Counted from the first letter of the stretch, positions 37,323 to 48,448 are shown. The stretch is 64,000 nt of DNA from Xanthomonas cassavae CFBP 4642 (GCF_000454545.1 NZ_CM002139.1:3052869-3116868); one strand, 5' to 3'. Translations and numbers: made by a program. The notes: generated by a model from the sequence alone, not told the origin.

Positions 37323-38825
37323 TCATCGGCGCGCCTTGGCCTGTGTCAGCAACTTGCGGATATTGATGATGGAGACCACGTCACGACGGAATGCCGGCCA
37401 GATGCCCAGCATCAACAGGCAGACCGCGGCCATCACCGCAGCGCCAACGCCCAACTGCTGCCACAACGGGCCGCCCACGGTAACCGACGCGTAGTACGCG
37501 CAGCCGCCGGCAAGTCCATAGGCCGTCATCGCACGCACTGCGTTGACGAATAGCGCGCCGACCGGCATGTCGGAAACCTTGCCGACCCAGATCAACGACA
37601 GCGGCCAGGTCACCAGCAGTCCGAAGGAATACCCGATCGCCACACCCATGGCGCCCCAGCGCGAACCGACGAAGATGCAGACGATCAGCACGATACGGCT
37701 CACCAGCGAATACACCAGCTGCTGCCGCATCAGACCCCTGGCCAGGAACACCCAATAAGTAGCATAAGCGGCGGTCTGGAAGATACCGCCGAGGGTAAGC
37801 ACCTGGAACAGTGGCACCGCCTCACGCCACTGTTCTCCAAGTACCAGCACGATCAACGGCATCGCCAGCGCACAGGCGAACGAGAACAATGCCACGATCA
37901 GGTGCACCATCACCGTCTGCCCACGCAGCAGGAACGCGCTGAAACGCTCGCGGTCGTCCTGCAGCTGCGACAGCACCGGCAGCGCCACGCTGGTGGCCGG
38001 TGCGTTGATCTGGTTCAACGGCATCATCAGCAGCTGGAATGCGCGGTTGTACAGGCCCAGCGCATCCGGGCCGGTGCGCCAGCCGATGATCACCTGCCCC
38101 ACGTTGCGGCTGGCATACCCCAGCAATTGCGCCGCCATCAGGTTCCAGCCGAAGCTCATGAAGTCGCGCATCGGCGCCGCGCGTTGGTAGCCGCCCGGCA
38201 ACCAGCGTGCGCAACTTGCAGCGATCACCAGGTTGATCGCTGCCTGCACCACCTGCTGCACCACCAGCGCCCAGTAACCCCATCCCAGCAACGCGGCAGC
38301 CACCGCCGCGCCCAGGCCCAGCACCTGCGAACCCACGTCGCTCAGCGCCACCTGGCCGAAGCGCAGCCCGCGGCTCAGATGGGCGCGATACTGCGTGGTC
38401 ATGCCATTGATCAGGAAGGTCACCGCCAACGCCTGGGAAATCGTGACCAGCGCAGGCTCTTTGTAGAAATTGGCAATCAGATGCGCCGATGCGAACACCA
38501 GCACCGACAGCCCCAGACCGATGCCGCTATTGATCCAGAACAGGTTGTCGCGCTGTTCGCGGCTGACGTGCTTGGCCTGGACCGCAGCGGCCGACAGGCC
38601 GAAATCGCGCAGGATTTCCGCTGCGCCGACAATGGCGGTGACCATCGCCATCAGGCCGTAATCGTAGGGCGTCAGCAATCGCGCCAGCAGGATGATGCCG
38701 CCGAACTGCACCACCATCTTGGCCGACTGGCCCAGCATGGTCACTGCGGCACCGCCAGCGGCACGCGAACCGAGACTGCGCTGCGGCGGCGCGGGAGTCG
38801 GCGGTGTAGGCGTTTGAGCGGTCAC
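37323..38825 (-). CDS. gumJ: GumJ, lipid-linked xanthan repeat flippase (Wzx-like)
   Basis: A 500-residue polysaccharide-transport protein of the MVF/MATE-like (MOP) superfamily. About a dozen membrane helices follow a Pro/Thr-rich N-terminus ([17 protein letters not shown]). [15 protein letters not shown] and [12 protein letters not shown] are typical of Wzx/RfbX flippases. It moves the undecaprenyl-linked pentasaccharide to the periplasm. The start is GTG at 38825, overlapping the gumI stop as GTGA. Confidence 0.94.
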   Translation of the reverse strand: MTAQTPTPPTPAPPQRSLGSRAAGGAAVTMLGQSAKMVVQFGGIILLARLLTPYDYGLMAMVTAIVGAAEILRDFGLSAAAVQAKHVSREQRDNLFWINSGIGLGLSVLVFASAHLIANFYKEPALVTISQALAVTFLINGMTTQYRAHLSRGLRFGQVALSDVGSQVLGLGAAVAAALLGWGYWALVVQQVVQAAINLVIAASCARWLPGGYQRAAPMRDFMSFGWNLMAAQLLGYASRNVGQVIIGWRTGPDALGLYNRAFQLLMMPLNQINAPATSVALPVLSQLQDDRERFSAFLLRGQTVMVHLIVALFSFACALAMPLIVLVLGEQWREAVPLFQVLTLGGIFQTAAYATYWVFLARGLMRQQLVYSLVSRIVLIVCIFVGSRWGAMGVAIGYSFGLLVTWPLSLIWVGKVSDMPVGALFVNAVRAMTAYGLAGGCAYYASVTVGGPLWQQLGVGAAVMAAVCLLMLGIWPAFRRDVVSIINIRKLLTQAKARR

Positions 38826-39859
38826 AGCGCAGCGTCTCCATCCTTGCCCAGCGCTTCCAGATAGGTGCGGTAGTGCAGCTGCCCGATCCGCGGCCAATCG
38901 CGCTGCGACAGATCCGGTGCCGGTCCACGCGGCGCCGCGCGTACCTTGTCCAGCATGCCGGTCAGCAGCGCTGCATCGAAGTCGCCCTCATACAGAAACA
39001 CCCAGCCCGGCCCCACTTCTTCGGCGATCGCCGCATTGGATTCGCTCCACGGCGCCAGCACCGGCCGCGCCAGCGACAACGCCAGCAGCAAGGTGCCGGA
39101 GTTGTGCATCTGCCGGTACGGCAGTACCACCAGTTCGGCTTCACTGACTTCGCGCGCCAGCACCGGCTCTTCCACGTAGGCCAGCAGTGCGCTGATGCGC
39201 GGATCCTGCACGCACGCATCTTCCACCAGGGTCCGCATCTGCGGTGTCGCCGGGTTGCCGACGATCCGCAGATTCAGGCGCGCGTCGTCGACCTCGCGCA
39301 TGACCTCCAGCAGCGTTTCGACGCCCTTGTACGGGCGAATCAGGCCAAAATGCAGCAGCCGCCCGGGAACAACGCTGCCCTGGGGCATGGTCGCGAACCA
39401 GTCGCGATAGTGGCCGTGCAGAATCGTGTCGGTGAACGGCGGACGCGGCGGCGTGGTCGCATTGATACGGATCCAGCGGCGGGTGAGCCGATCGATCCAG
39501 CGCAACAGGCTGCGTTCGCGCCAACCGCGATCTTCATGCGGCGCCAGATTGTGCAGGGTCCGCACGACCGGCGTGCCGGTCACCTGCAACTTGAGCAGCA
39601 ACAAGGCCGCGCACATTTGCTTGGCCAGCGTTCCTACGGCGCTGGGATGGCGCAGCAGATACTCCGGCCAATGCAGGTGCAGCACGTCGTAGTGCGATAG
39701 CAACGCGGCGCGCATCGAGAAGAAGCGCGGTTGCACCGCGTCCGGGAGCGCGTCATACAGCTGGGTCAGATACGGGTTGGTGTTGGCGTTGGGCTGCTCG
39801 GTCGAGAACAGCACCGTGAGCTGCGGCTTTGCCGCCGCTGTGGCTGCGGGCGCGCTCAT
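38822..39859 (-). CDS. gumI: GumI, xanthan beta-1,4-mannosyltransferase (GT94)
   Basis: A 345-residue glycosyltransferase that adds the terminal mannose of the pentasaccharide. The GT-B-like C-terminal half contains GLIRPYKGVETLLEVM and VVLPYRQMHNSGTLLLALSLARPVL, donor-binding-type segments. The start ATG at 39859 overlaps the gumH stop by 4 nt, and its stop overlaps the gumJ GTG. An Ala-rich N-terminal leader (MSAPAATAAAKPQ) precedes the fold. Confidence 0.94.
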   Translation of the reverse strand: MSAPAATAAAKPQLTVLFSTEQPNANTNPYLTQLYDALPDAVQPRFFSMRAALLSHYDVLHLHWPEYLLRHPSAVGTLAKQMCAALLLLKLQVTGTPVVRTLHNLAPHEDRGWRERSLLRWIDRLTRRWIRINATTPPRPPFTDTILHGHYRDWFATMPQGSVVPGRLLHFGLIRPYKGVETLLEVMREVDDARLNLRIVGNPATPQMRTLVEDACVQDPRISALLAYVEEPVLAREVSEAELVVLPYRQMHNSGTLLLALSLARPVLAPWSESNAAIAEEVGPGWVFLYEGDFDAALLTGMLDKVRAAPRGPAPDLSQRDWPRIGQLHYRTYLEALGKDGDAAL

Positions 39860-40998
39860 CGCCGCGTCTCCTGCGGCCTCGGCGTGCCCAATGCGATGTG
39901 GTACTCGTCGACGTAGCACCCGACCACGTGCTTCCAGTCGTATCGGCTCACATAGGCCATGGTGGCCGCGCGACGGCTCGCAAAGTCCGCGTCTGCCGTC
40001 AGCGCCAGCGCCTGCACCTGATCGGCCGCCGCCTCGATGCGGTCGCGGTTGACGATCACGCCCTGCCCCGATTCGGTGGCAAGCCGCACGAACGGCGGGA
40101 TGTCGCTGAGGATCGGGATCAGCCCCGCGCTCATGGCCTCCACCGCGGCGATACCGAAGCCCTCGTGACGCGACAGGCAAACGAAGAACTGCGCCTGCTG
40201 CATCAGCGCGCGCAACCGTTCCTGCGACGGCGACATGCTCAGCTGCACCATGTCCTGCAACCCGCGCTCGGCGATGGCCTTGCGCAGGTCGGCCTCGTTC
40301 AGGTCGTACTCGCGGCCGGCGATGATCAGACGCCACTGCGGGTCGCGGGTGAGCGCAGCCTGCAGCAACTCCAGGGTTTCGATCAGGCCCTTGTTGACCG
40401 ACCAGCGACCGAAATACAGCATCGTCCGGCCCGGTGTTGCAGCGCCCTGCCCCGCATATTTCTCCACATCCACGCCGTTTTCGATCACGCGCAACCGGGC
40501 GGGCGCGACCACCTTCGCAAACAGGTCGCCGTCGTTTTCGCTGGTTGCAATGACCCGCGAATATGCCAGTGCCGAAGTACGCGTCAGGGTCTGGAACCAC
40601 AGCTGCTTCATGCGCGAGGCGTAAGCGGTGTGGAAGAAACCACCATGCGTGGACACCACCATCGGCTTGCGATGCAAGAGCTTGGTCAGCGCCAGATAGT
40701 CGTAGAAAAAATCGATGCCATGCAGATGCACCAGGTCCGCAGAGCGGATCGCACTCAGCACCGAGGGCGCCAGCGGATAACGCGACGAACCACGATAGCC
40801 GATCCGCCGGATCGGCAGACCCTGGTAGATTTCCTGCGGCGCCAGCTGTGCACCCGGATCGGTGAACACGCGATCGAGCGTGACCACCTCCACCGTATCG
40901 GCACTGGTAGCCTGATGCTGGCGGGCCACATTGAGAACGACTTCCTCCATCCCCCCAATCGACGGGTGGAATTGGCGGACGACATGCACCACTTTCAT
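39856..40998 (-). CDS. gumH: GumH, xanthan alpha-1,3-mannosyltransferase (GT4)
   Basis: A 380-residue GT4 enzyme that transfers mannose from GDP-mannose to the cellobiose carrier lipid. The donor motif E-x7-E is EGFGIAAVE, preceded by FVCLSRH, and the N-terminal glycine loop lies in FHPSIGGMEEVVLNVARQH. The length equals known GumH. The start at 40998 follows gumG by 67 bp. Confidence 0.95.
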   Translation of the reverse strand: MKVVHVVRQFHPSIGGMEEVVLNVARQHQATSADTVEVVTLDRVFTDPGAQLAPQEIYQGLPIRRIGYRGSSRYPLAPSVLSAIRSADLVHLHGIDFFYDYLALTKLLHRKPMVVSTHGGFFHTAYASRMKQLWFQTLTRTSALAYSRVIATSENDGDLFAKVVAPARLRVIENGVDVEKYAGQGAATPGRTMLYFGRWSVNKGLIETLELLQAALTRDPQWRLIIAGREYDLNEADLRKAIAERGLQDMVQLSMSPSQERLRALMQQAQFFVCLSRHEGFGIAAVEAMSAGLIPILSDIPPFVRLATESGQGVIVNRDRIEAAADQVQALALTADADFASRRAATMAYVSRYDWKHVVGCYVDEYHIALGTPRPQETRR

Positions 40999-41065
40999 TT
41001 ACGCCAATCTCCTGTGCCAGCGACGCGCACGCATGTGCTACGACGGCTGATGATTCTGTAATTCG

Positions 41066-42148
41066 TCATTGACCCTTCAACCCCAACATCCATGGCGCCA
41101 GACGCACCAGCACGGCGCGCATCGGTACGGCGCATGCAATCGCGAACGCGCTCAGGCCCATCGCCCAGATCGGCGTACCGATGAGCCCACGATCCACCAA
41201 CCCGGTCCGCGCAACCACGCTGGTCGCTACCAGAAACACCAGCGTGTGCGTGCAGAGAATCAGCAAGGTGTTGGTGCCGATCCACTGCACCCATTGCCGG
41301 TTGCGAAGGAAATAGGCCACGCACAAGGTCATTGCCGTGCCAAGCAGGCTGACCAGCAGGAACAGCGCCGGCCAATGCCCGAACTGCAGGTCGTTGACAT
41401 CCACCTGCCCGTTCCAGGCAGCCAGCACGCCCCATGCAGCAACAAAGACCGGTAAAGCCAGTGCCCATGCCAGTGCCGAGACCGAACGCAGCGCATCGGC
41501 AAACCGCGACAGCGCACCGCCGAAGGCGATGAAGAACAACGCAACCGGCAACACATCCAGCGCAAGCGGCAGGCGCATCTGCAGCGACGGAAACCTGCTT
41601 GCCCAGGCCAATGCGAGCGGCAAGCTGAGCGCGGCCACCACGGTGGCGCTCAGACGTGCGCGCAGTGCAATGTAGCTCAGCGTTGTGACAAATAAGGCAG
41701 GCAGAAACCACAACGCCGGGAGCACATACAAACGTGTGCCGTTGGCCCATACCACACCGACGAATGGGTGCCACCACGGACGCGCGCCCGGTTGCTGAAA
41801 TGCATGATTGAGCACGGCCATCAACAGCCACACTCCGTAAGCGACCAGAAAAAAGCCCAGGTATGGGATCAGCAGCGTCCGCGCCAGCTTCTTGACCGTG
41901 GCCACGTTCAACGCACGGTGCCCGAAGCGCTCGCCTACACAGCCGGAGAGCACGAAGAACAGCGGCACATGGAAGCTGTAAGCAAACAGCTTGTAAGCCG
42001 GCGGCATCCCGCTCGCATGCCCAAGCACAACCAGCACGATCGCCAGCGCCTTTGCGGCATCGATCTGCCAATCGCGCGCGGCTGCGGCCGCTGGCCGGGC
42101 CATCGTCCTGGCTGGCTCCGCAGCCGGAGAATACGTCCCCGTTCTCAT
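41066..42148 (-). CDS. gumG: GumG, xanthan O-acetyltransferase (external mannose)
   Basis: A 360-residue multi-helix acyltransferase-3 family protein. The family N-terminal block RDWQIDAAKALAIVLVVLGHAS carries the conserved His, and FAYSFHVPLFFVLSGC follows. It is paralogous to the adjacent gumF. By gene order and length this is GumG, which acetylates the terminal mannose. It starts 13 bp after gumF; about ten transmembrane segments fill the rest. Confidence 0.93.
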   Translation of the reverse strand: MRTGTYSPAAEPARTMARPAAAAARDWQIDAAKALAIVLVVLGHASGMPPAYKLFAYSFHVPLFFVLSGCVGERFGHRALNVATVKKLARTLLIPYLGFFLVAYGVWLLMAVLNHAFQQPGARPWWHPFVGVVWANGTRLYVLPALWFLPALFVTTLSYIALRARLSATVVAALSLPLALAWASRFPSLQMRLPLALDVLPVALFFIAFGGALSRFADALRSVSALAWALALPVFVAAWGVLAAWNGQVDVNDLQFGHWPALFLLVSLLGTAMTLCVAYFLRNRQWVQWIGTNTLLILCTHTLVFLVATSVVARTGLVDRGLIGTPIWAMGLSAFAIACAVPMRAVLVRLAPWMLGLKGQ

Positions 42149-42161
42149 GCCGCAGCGCCGG

Positions 42162-43250
42162 TCATGCCGTCACCGTGCGCGCACCCAAGGTCCACGGAGC
42201 AAAGCGCATCAGGAACCAGCGCATGGGTACACACGCGGCCAGCGCGAACAGCGTGACGAAGATCGCCCAGCCCAGGCCCGGGCGCGTAGAGCCGAAGCCA
42301 CCGGCAACTGCTGCAATGCCGGACAGCACAAAGAACACCAGCATATGCGTGCACAGGATCAGCAGGGTGTTGCGACCGATCCACTGGATCCATGCCCAGC
42401 CCTGCACCAGCCGCGCCGCGCAGATCACCATCAATGAGCCCAACACCGCGCTGAGCAGGAACACCGCGTGGCTGCGTCCGAACTGCAGCATGTTCACGTC
42501 GATACGCCCGTTGATCTGCGCAAGCCAGGCCACCGCAAGCGCCAATACCACGGTCACCACTGCGCTGACCGGCAGCGATGTCGGCAGGCGCGGCGATACA
42601 TGGATCAGCAGTGCGCCGAGCGCGTAGAAACACAACGACACCGGTAGTACGTCCAGTCCGAAAAAAAGCCGGACTCCCTGCGCAGGGAACCAGGTCATCC
42701 AGAACCACGCCGCCGCCAGCGCCACTGCAGCGATTGCCAGCGGCGGTAGCACCCGACGCAGCAGCAGATAGCCGACCACGCTCACCAGCATCACCGGCAG
42801 GAACCATAACGGCGGCTGCACGTACAAATCGGGACCGATGCCGGTTAACAGCGACACAATAGGCTCCCACCAGGGATGACTACCCCAGCGCGCTGCCTTC
42901 TCACCGATATTGCGGGTCAGCAACCAGTACGCATAGCCCAGCAGATAGAAAGTGACATAAGGCAGCAGCAGACTGCGCGCCTGCTTGGTCATCGTCTGCG
43001 ACAGGCTGGTAGTGCGTGAGGCATAGCCTGCCGCCAGCCATCCCGACACCAGAAAGAACAACGGCACGTGGAAGCTGTAGGCGAACAGGGTCATGCCATG
43101 CGGCACGCCCTTGGCATGGCAGAACACCACCAGCAGGATGGCAATCGCTTTGGCTGCGTCGATTCGCAGATCGCGGGCGCGCCCGCCGGCCGCAACGCGT
43201 GCGCCAGCGTCATGCACCCCGGACGATGCCGGGCGTCCCGCCGCGCTCAC
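42162..43250 (-). CDS. gumF: GumF, xanthan O-acetyltransferase (internal mannose)
   Basis: A 362-residue acyltransferase-3 membrane protein. It shares with GumG the RIDAAKAIAILLVVFCHAKG and FAYSFHVPLFFLVSGW blocks, the signature of acetyl-transferring membrane enzymes. It acetylates the inner alpha-mannose. The start is GTG at 43250, overlapping the gumE stop as GTGA. Confidence 0.93.
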   Translation of the reverse strand: MSAAGRPASSGVHDAGARVAAGGRARDLRIDAAKAIAILLVVFCHAKGVPHGMTLFAYSFHVPLFFLVSGWLAAGYASRTTSLSQTMTKQARSLLLPYVTFYLLGYAYWLLTRNIGEKAARWGSHPWWEPIVSLLTGIGPDLYVQPPLWFLPVMLVSVVGYLLLRRVLPPLAIAAVALAAAWFWMTWFPAQGVRLFFGLDVLPVSLCFYALGALLIHVSPRLPTSLPVSAVVTVVLALAVAWLAQINGRIDVNMLQFGRSHAVFLLSAVLGSLMVICAARLVQGWAWIQWIGRNTLLILCTHMLVFFVLSGIAAVAGGFGSTRPGLGWAIFVTLFALAACVPMRWFLMRFAPWTLGARTVTA

Positions 43251-44548
43251 CTCGATGCTCCCGCAGGCAACGCCAGCTGCGTGTTCTCATTGACTGGATC
43301 GTGCTTGACCGCGACCTCCCGGCTCGCTGCTGCAGACCAGGTCGGACGCAGGTGCCAGAGGCAGCCGCAGACGAACCACCACAGCGCCGAGGTCTTGATC
43401 GAAAAGTAGCCGTTGGACACCAGCAGGCTCAGCGCGAAGGCGAAGATGGCCAGGTTCTTGAACAGCTGGCCTTCCTTGCTCGGCATCAACAGCAGGAACG
43501 AATACGACAACAGGAACGCCAGCACGCCGACAATCGACTGCGACGCAATGAAGTACGAGATGCCGCTATCGAAGTAGCGGTACGCCTTGGCGAAATCCAG
43601 CCCCATCCAGGACTCGAACGAGAGATTGTTCATCGAATACACGGTGAAGAACACCCGGCCCATCGTCGTGTCCTGGTAGGCGGTGATCCCGGTGACCCAC
43701 ACCAGCAACCATGCGCTCATGATCACCAGCAAAAACACCAGAAACGCCAGGCGCTGATCCAGACGTTTCAACAGCGGCGTCAGCAACACCATCAACACGC
43801 AGGTGCCCGCCGCAAGTCGTCCGTCCGAGGCCACGATCATGAAACCGATCAGCCCCACCGACAGGATCAGCGCAGCCGGACGCATCCAGCGCCAGAACAC
43901 CAGCACGATGGCAGTGAAGAAACAGATGTAGTTGCCCATCGTCACCGGCTCGATGAACATCGAGGAGGCGCGCGGCAGATTGGAGCCGGGCAGGAAGTTG
44001 CGTTCGCCCGGACGCGTGGCGCTGACGAACAGATTGCTATCTTCGTTCCAGAACCCTTCGGCACTCATGCCGCGCGCGTTGACGAAGAAACTCTTCGGGT
44101 TGACCAGGTCGCCGTACGCGGTCGGCATCGCCAATTCGAACGCCGCTACCAACGAGACGATGATGGTCATGCGGATGAACAACTTGGGCACCGAGCCGGT
44201 ATACGCCGAGCCCAGCACCACGAACGCGAACACCACCAAGGCGTCGCGGAAGAATTTCGGGTCAATCTGCCAGTTCACCAGAAACCGCACGAACATCAGC
44301 AGGACGATCAACCCAAGTCCGCTGATGATCAGCGCAAGCCGCTTGCGGCTCAGCGACCCGAGGCCCAGCAGGAAGCAGGCCGCGTAGACCATGAACTCGA
44401 CCGCGTAGGTGATCACCGGCCGGACGGTGAACACGTTCGCATTGATCAGGGCCAACACCAGGTTGTAACCCACCCCGACCAGCAACGTCAGCTCGATGAG
44501 CAGGTTGTGCCAGCGAACGCGGGTATCTTCGCTCATTCGGATCAGCAC
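43247..44548 (-). CDS. gumE: GumE, xanthan polymerase (Wzy-like)
   Basis: A 433-residue polytopic inner-membrane protein with about twelve helices and a long periplasmic loop (including WNEDSNLFVSATRPGERNFL), as expected for the enzyme that joins pentasaccharide repeats. The MLIRMSEDTRVRWHNLLIEL start matches known GumE; ATG at 44536 is an alternative. It follows gumD by 82 bp. Confidence 0.94.
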   Translation of the reverse strand: MLIRMSEDTRVRWHNLLIELTLLVGVGYNLVLALINANVFTVRPVITYAVEFMVYAACFLLGLGSLSRKRLALIISGLGLIVLLMFVRFLVNWQIDPKFFRDALVVFAFVVLGSAYTGSVPKLFIRMTIIVSLVAAFELAMPTAYGDLVNPKSFFVNARGMSAEGFWNEDSNLFVSATRPGERNFLPGSNLPRASSMFIEPVTMGNYICFFTAIVLVFWRWMRPAALILSVGLIGFMIVASDGRLAAGTCVLMVLLTPLLKRLDQRLAFLVFLLVIMSAWLLVWVTGITAYQDTTMGRVFFTVYSMNNLSFESWMGLDFAKAYRYFDSGISYFIASQSIVGVLAFLLSYSFLLLMPSKEGQLFKNLAIFAFALSLLVSNGYFSIKTSALWWFVCGCLWHLRPTWSAAASREVAVKHDPVNENTQLALPAGASR

Positions 44549-44630
44549 GCAGACGCCTGCCTGAAAGGGGCGGCTGCAATGCAGCCGCCCGCGGCGCCGG
44601 ACGCGCCAGGTCGCACGCTTCCCGCCATCA

Positions 44631-46085
44631 TCAGTACGCGGTCTTCTGTCCGAGCACGCGCACCGCAGTCAGCACGATGATGCGGATATCCAGCCACAGC
44701 GACCAGCGACGGATGTAGTCGAGGTCGTACTGGATGCGCTTCTTCATCGTCCGCAGCTCCGGGGTCTCACCACGGAAGCCGTTCACCTGCGCCCAACCGG
44801 TGATACCCGGCTTGACGTAGTGGCGCTGCATGTAATGGTTGATCAGCTTTTCGTAGTGCGTGTTGTGCTGTGCCGCGTGCGGACGCGGGCCCACGATCGA
44901 CATGCTGCCACCCAGCACATTGAAGATCTGCGGCAGCTCATCCAGGCTGCTACGACGCAGGAACGCCCCAAAGCGGGTGATACGTGTATCGTTCTTGGTC
45001 GCTTGCTGGATGGTGGTGCCATGATCGTCATGCACGCGCATAGAGCGGAACTTGAACATGTAGAACTCGCGGCCGCCCAGGCCATGACGGCGCTGGCGGA
45101 AGAACACCGGGCCCGGCGAGCTCAGTTTGACACCAACCGCAATCGCAGCCATCAGTGGCCACAGGCCCATCAGTGCAATCACGGCCAGGATCTTGTCCTG
45201 CAACGCTTTGGCCACCACGAAGTAATTGTCGCGGTCCACGCCACCCTGGCGCAGGTTGATCACCGGAGTGTTGCCGATCTGCTCACCGGACTGGTTCAAC
45301 AGACCGAAGTCGAACAGGTCGGGCACCAGCTTCACATTGATCGGATAGCGGTCCAGGCGCTGCAACAGCTGCTTGATATGGTCGCGCTCGCCCAGCGGCA
45401 GCGAGATCCACACCTGCTCGACCTGGTTTTCCTTCAGGTAGTCGATCAGCGCATCCGGCTCGCCCAGGCACGGCAGCGACTGGCGCTGCTCGGTCACGGC
45501 AATGTCGTACGGAGTGCGGAAGTAACCGACCAGGTTCATCCCCACCCACGGGTTGCGGCTCAGGTAGTGATTGATCTTCATCACCGGGTGACGCAGACCG
45601 ACCACCACCACGCGCTGCACGTCTACGCCCTGGGCCCGCAGGTGGTTCAGGAAGCCGCGCAGCAAGGTGCGGGCCGCCACCAGCGATGCCAGGCCGCCGA
45701 CAAACCAGAGACCAATCCAGCCGCGCGAGACCTGCTCGCCCACCTGCACGATCAGCGCATGCACCGCGAACAAGGCGAACACACCGCCGAAGGCACCACC
45801 GAGTACCATCAATTCGCTCAGCAGTCCGCGACCACGCCAGCTGCGATACAGCGGAAACAGCGCGAAGCAGATCACCGAATACAACAGCGTGGTGGCGATG
45901 GCGGCCCGGTATGGCGCCGCCGGCACCCAGGAGCCGAACACGATGCGATAGGCGACCAGGCCGGAAACGACCACCATGGTCAGGTCGAAAACACGCAGTA
46001 CCAGGTCGGCTGCAGCCGAATACTTGGACAACAATCGCGGCGAGGATGTGGTGTAGGTCGCGCTACTCAAGTCTGCCAAAAGCAT
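44631..46085 (-). CDS. gumD: GumD, undecaprenyl-phosphate glucose phosphotransferase
   Basis: A 484-residue polyprenol-phosphate hexose-1-phosphate transferase, the priming step of xanthan. Membrane helices fill the N-terminal third, a CoA-binding-like domain follows, and the C-terminal catalytic domain carries [25 protein letters not shown] and [15 protein letters not shown]...[11 protein letters not shown] at 46085 gives the known 484-residue length; the frame extends 22 codons further up without support. About 243 bp separate it from gumC. Confidence 0.96.
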   Translation of the reverse strand: MLLADLSSATYTTSSPRLLSKYSAAADLVLRVFDLTMVVVSGLVAYRIVFGSWVPAAPYRAAIATTLLYSVICFALFPLYRSWRGRGLLSELMVLGGAFGGVFALFAVHALIVQVGEQVSRGWIGLWFVGGLASLVAARTLLRGFLNHLRAQGVDVQRVVVVGLRHPVMKINHYLSRNPWVGMNLVGYFRTPYDIAVTEQRQSLPCLGEPDALIDYLKENQVEQVWISLPLGERDHIKQLLQRLDRYPINVKLVPDLFDFGLLNQSGEQIGNTPVINLRQGGVDRDNYFVVAKALQDKILAVIALMGLWPLMAAIAVGVKLSSPGPVFFRQRRHGLGGREFYMFKFRSMRVHDDHGTTIQQATKNDTRITRFGAFLRRSSLDELPQIFNVLGGSMSIVGPRPHAAQHNTHYEKLINHYMQRHYVKPGITGWAQVNGFRGETPELRTMKKRIQYDLDYIRRWSLWLDIRIIVLTAVRVLGQKTAY

Positions 46086-46328
46086 GGGGATGTCCTCCAA
46101 ACTCGATACGGCGCATGCGGGGGAACATACGAATCGCACGCGAGCTTTCAATCATCTCCGTCGCATGATCACCGCGGTAATACCTACCGACCCCAGATCA
46201 GGCGACAGCCCTTTGTTTCAACAGAGACAAACTTTCAAACGAAGGAGCCCGAAACATACGGGATCCAACCTTTTCCACGCTGAATCAGTTGTCACTTTAA
46301 TTAACCACCGCTTTGCAACACCACGATG

Positions 46329-47753
46329 TCAGTTCAATCGTGTTTCCGACCCGTTGCCCCGCAGGAAGTAGCGCACAAGCGCCACAGCCAGCCCAAGGAA
46401 TACGCCAAAGATGAATCCCAACGCGAGGTTCAGTTTGAGTTTCGGCGAAGTCTTCGACGTAGGTACATCTGCAGTGTCGACGATGGTCACGTTGTTGGCG
46501 CCAACGTTGCTCGCAACACCGATCTCCTTGTAACGCTGCAGGAGCGCATCGTAGAGCTGGCGGTTGGTATCGACGTCGCGCTTGAGCATGTTGTAGCGGA
46601 TGCTGCGGCTTTGCAGATCGAGTTCGTTGTTGCGCAGGCCGGCAATGCGTTCGTTGAGCAATTGCTCCTGATGCACGGACGCATCGTAGGTCGCCTTGAG
46701 CGACTGGCGCACGTTGACGATCTCGCCATTGATCTGCCGGCGCGACTCTTCTATCTGCGCCTTCAGACGCTGCATTTCCGGGTAGTCCGGCTTGAAGGTC
46801 GACAGCTTCTGCTGGTACTCGCTGGTCAGGCGCACCTGCTCGCCGCGCAGCGTCTGGATCAACGGGCTGCTCAGCACCTGCGGCAGCGACATCGCGTCGC
46901 CGGCCGCGGCCTGTCGCCAGGCGGCCTCGGCCTTGATGCGCGCATCTTGCGCCGAGGCCAGCATTGCGTTGAGGTCGGTCAGGTTCTGCGCCGGCAATGA
47001 AGGCTTGTCGTCGCCCACCGACACGATCTGCTCATCGGTCGAGTACGCCACCAGCGTCTTCTCCGAGTCCTCGACCTTGGAACGCAGTTGCTCCAGACGC
47101 TCGGCGAGGAACTTGGTCGCGAACGAGGACGCCTTCATGCGGCGCTCCTGCGTACTGACGATGAACACCTTCGGATACGTATTGGCGATCTTTGCCGCCA
47201 GCACCGGGTCCGGCGAATCGTAATTAACGTAGACCAGGCGCGAATTGAGGATCGGCTCGACCACCAGGCCTGCAAGCAAGGTATCGGTCAGGCTGCGCTC
47301 GATGATCGCCTGACGCGAATCCACCGACTTGCCGGCTTCCGGATTCTTGGCCGCTGCCTTGGCCAACGCTTCGTCGACCTGATCCTTGAACGCGGGATCT
47401 TGGTCAAGCTTGGCTTCGCGAATTACCGCACGTGCCAGCGAACGGCTCTGCAGCAGCTGGTACTGGGTCTGGTAGAAGTCGCGATCCTGCGGCGACTCCA
47501 CCGGCATCAGGTTGTCGACATTCACCACGTTGAGCGAGTCGCGCTCGATCTGCAGCGTACTGGTGGCGCGATACTTTTCCGGCATCAGGAAGGTGATCAC
47601 CAGCGCCAGCAGGGTCGCGCCGATGGTGATCAGGATGATCAGCCAGCGCTGCGACACCAGCGCGCGCCAATAGTCGAGCAAGCTTACGTCGGCCAATTCA
47701 AGATGCCCGTGGCGCTGCGACGGCGAGGAACGATTGTCTGAATTCATACTCAT
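46329..47753 (-). CDS. gumC: GumC, polysaccharide co-polymerase (Wzc-like, no kinase domain)
   Basis: A 474-residue inner-membrane chain-length/export protein. An N-terminal Wzz domain with a helix near 35-55 (LIILITIGATLLALVITFL), a long coiled-coil periplasmic region (about 190-390), and a second helix near the C-terminus (LALGFIFGVFLGLAVALV) are visible. It lacks the cytoplasmic tyrosine-kinase domain of Wzc. ATG at 47753 overlaps the gumB stop by 4 nt; a second ATG is two codons later. Confidence 0.95.
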   Translation of the reverse strand: MSMNSDNRSSPSQRHGHLELADVSLLDYWRALVSQRWLIILITIGATLLALVITFLMPEKYRATSTLQIERDSLNVVNVDNLMPVESPQDRDFYQTQYQLLQSRSLARAVIREAKLDQDPAFKDQVDEALAKAAAKNPEAGKSVDSRQAIIERSLTDTLLAGLVVEPILNSRLVYVNYDSPDPVLAAKIANTYPKVFIVSTQERRMKASSFATKFLAERLEQLRSKVEDSEKTLVAYSTDEQIVSVGDDKPSLPAQNLTDLNAMLASAQDARIKAEAAWRQAAAGDAMSLPQVLSSPLIQTLRGEQVRLTSEYQQKLSTFKPDYPEMQRLKAQIEESRRQINGEIVNVRQSLKATYDASVHQEQLLNERIAGLRNNELDLQSRSIRYNMLKRDVDTNRQLYDALLQRYKEIGVASNVGANNVTIVDTADVPTSKTSPKLKLNLALGFIFGVFLGLAVALVRYFLRGNGSETRLN

Positions 47754-48448
47754 CGGTAAGCGCGCCACACCATCACAAGAGGAGTCAGTTCCAGCATGGT
47801 ACGCAGCCAGACGCGCGCATCCGAGCGATACACCACAACGATGTCGCCACCGTAGATCTCCGGGTCCGGATTGGCGCCCTTCTCGATCTCGGTCAGGTCG
47901 AAGCGCGCGATCATCTTCTGCCCATTGACCATGCGGAACACGATCACATTGCCGCGGCTTGCCACGGTGCTGACGCCCTTGGCCTGCGCGACGGCCTGCT
48001 GCAGGGTCAGGTTGGCACCGATGACCGGATAGATGCCGGGCTCGGTGACGGCGCCGGTCACGGTGACGCGGCGGCCATTGGATTCCTGCACGAACACCGA
48101 TACCTGCGGATTTTGCAGATACCCATTGCGGTAGCGGTCGGCGACCATCTTCTCCAGCTCGCCGACGCCCATGCCGGCGGCATTGACGTCGCCGATCAGC
48201 GGCAGCGAGATGTGACCGTTCTGATCGATACGCACCTGCCGCTCCAGATCATCGATCTGGAAGACCTTGACCAACAACAGGTCGCCTGGGGAGAGCCGAT
48301 ACTCCGGCTGCACTGCGGACATTGCGAGCGGATCGGGAAGCGGCAATGACGTCGCCATGTCCTTCCCGGTGCTGCAGGCACCCAGTGTCATCGAGCAGAT
48401 CAACGCCAGGCTGAGGCCTTGGCAAAATCGTCCGATCAGTTTCTTCAT
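47750..48448 (-). CDS. gumB: GumB, outer-membrane polysaccharide export lipoprotein (Wza-like)
   Basis: A 232-residue OPX protein, first gene of the gum operon. The lipoprotein signal MKKLIGRFCQ...MTLGAC puts the acylated Cys at residue 25. The poly-export domain (YRLSPGDLLLVKVFQIDDLERQVRID) and SLBB-like segment (VTGAVTEPGIYPVIGANLTL) follow. It works with GumC to secrete xanthan. Known GumB has this length. An upstream in-frame ATG would bury the signal and was rejected. Confidence 0.96.
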   Translation of the reverse strand: MKKLIGRFCQGLSLALICSMTLGACSTGKDMATSLPLPDPLAMSAVQPEYRLSPGDLLLVKVFQIDDLERQVRIDQNGHISLPLIGDVNAAGMGVGELEKMVADRYRNGYLQNPQVSVFVQESNGRRVTVTGAVTEPGIYPVIGANLTLQQAVAQAKGVSTVASRGNVIVFRMVNGQKMIARFDLTEIEKGANPDPEIYGGDIVVVYRSDARVWLRTMLELTPLVMVWRAYR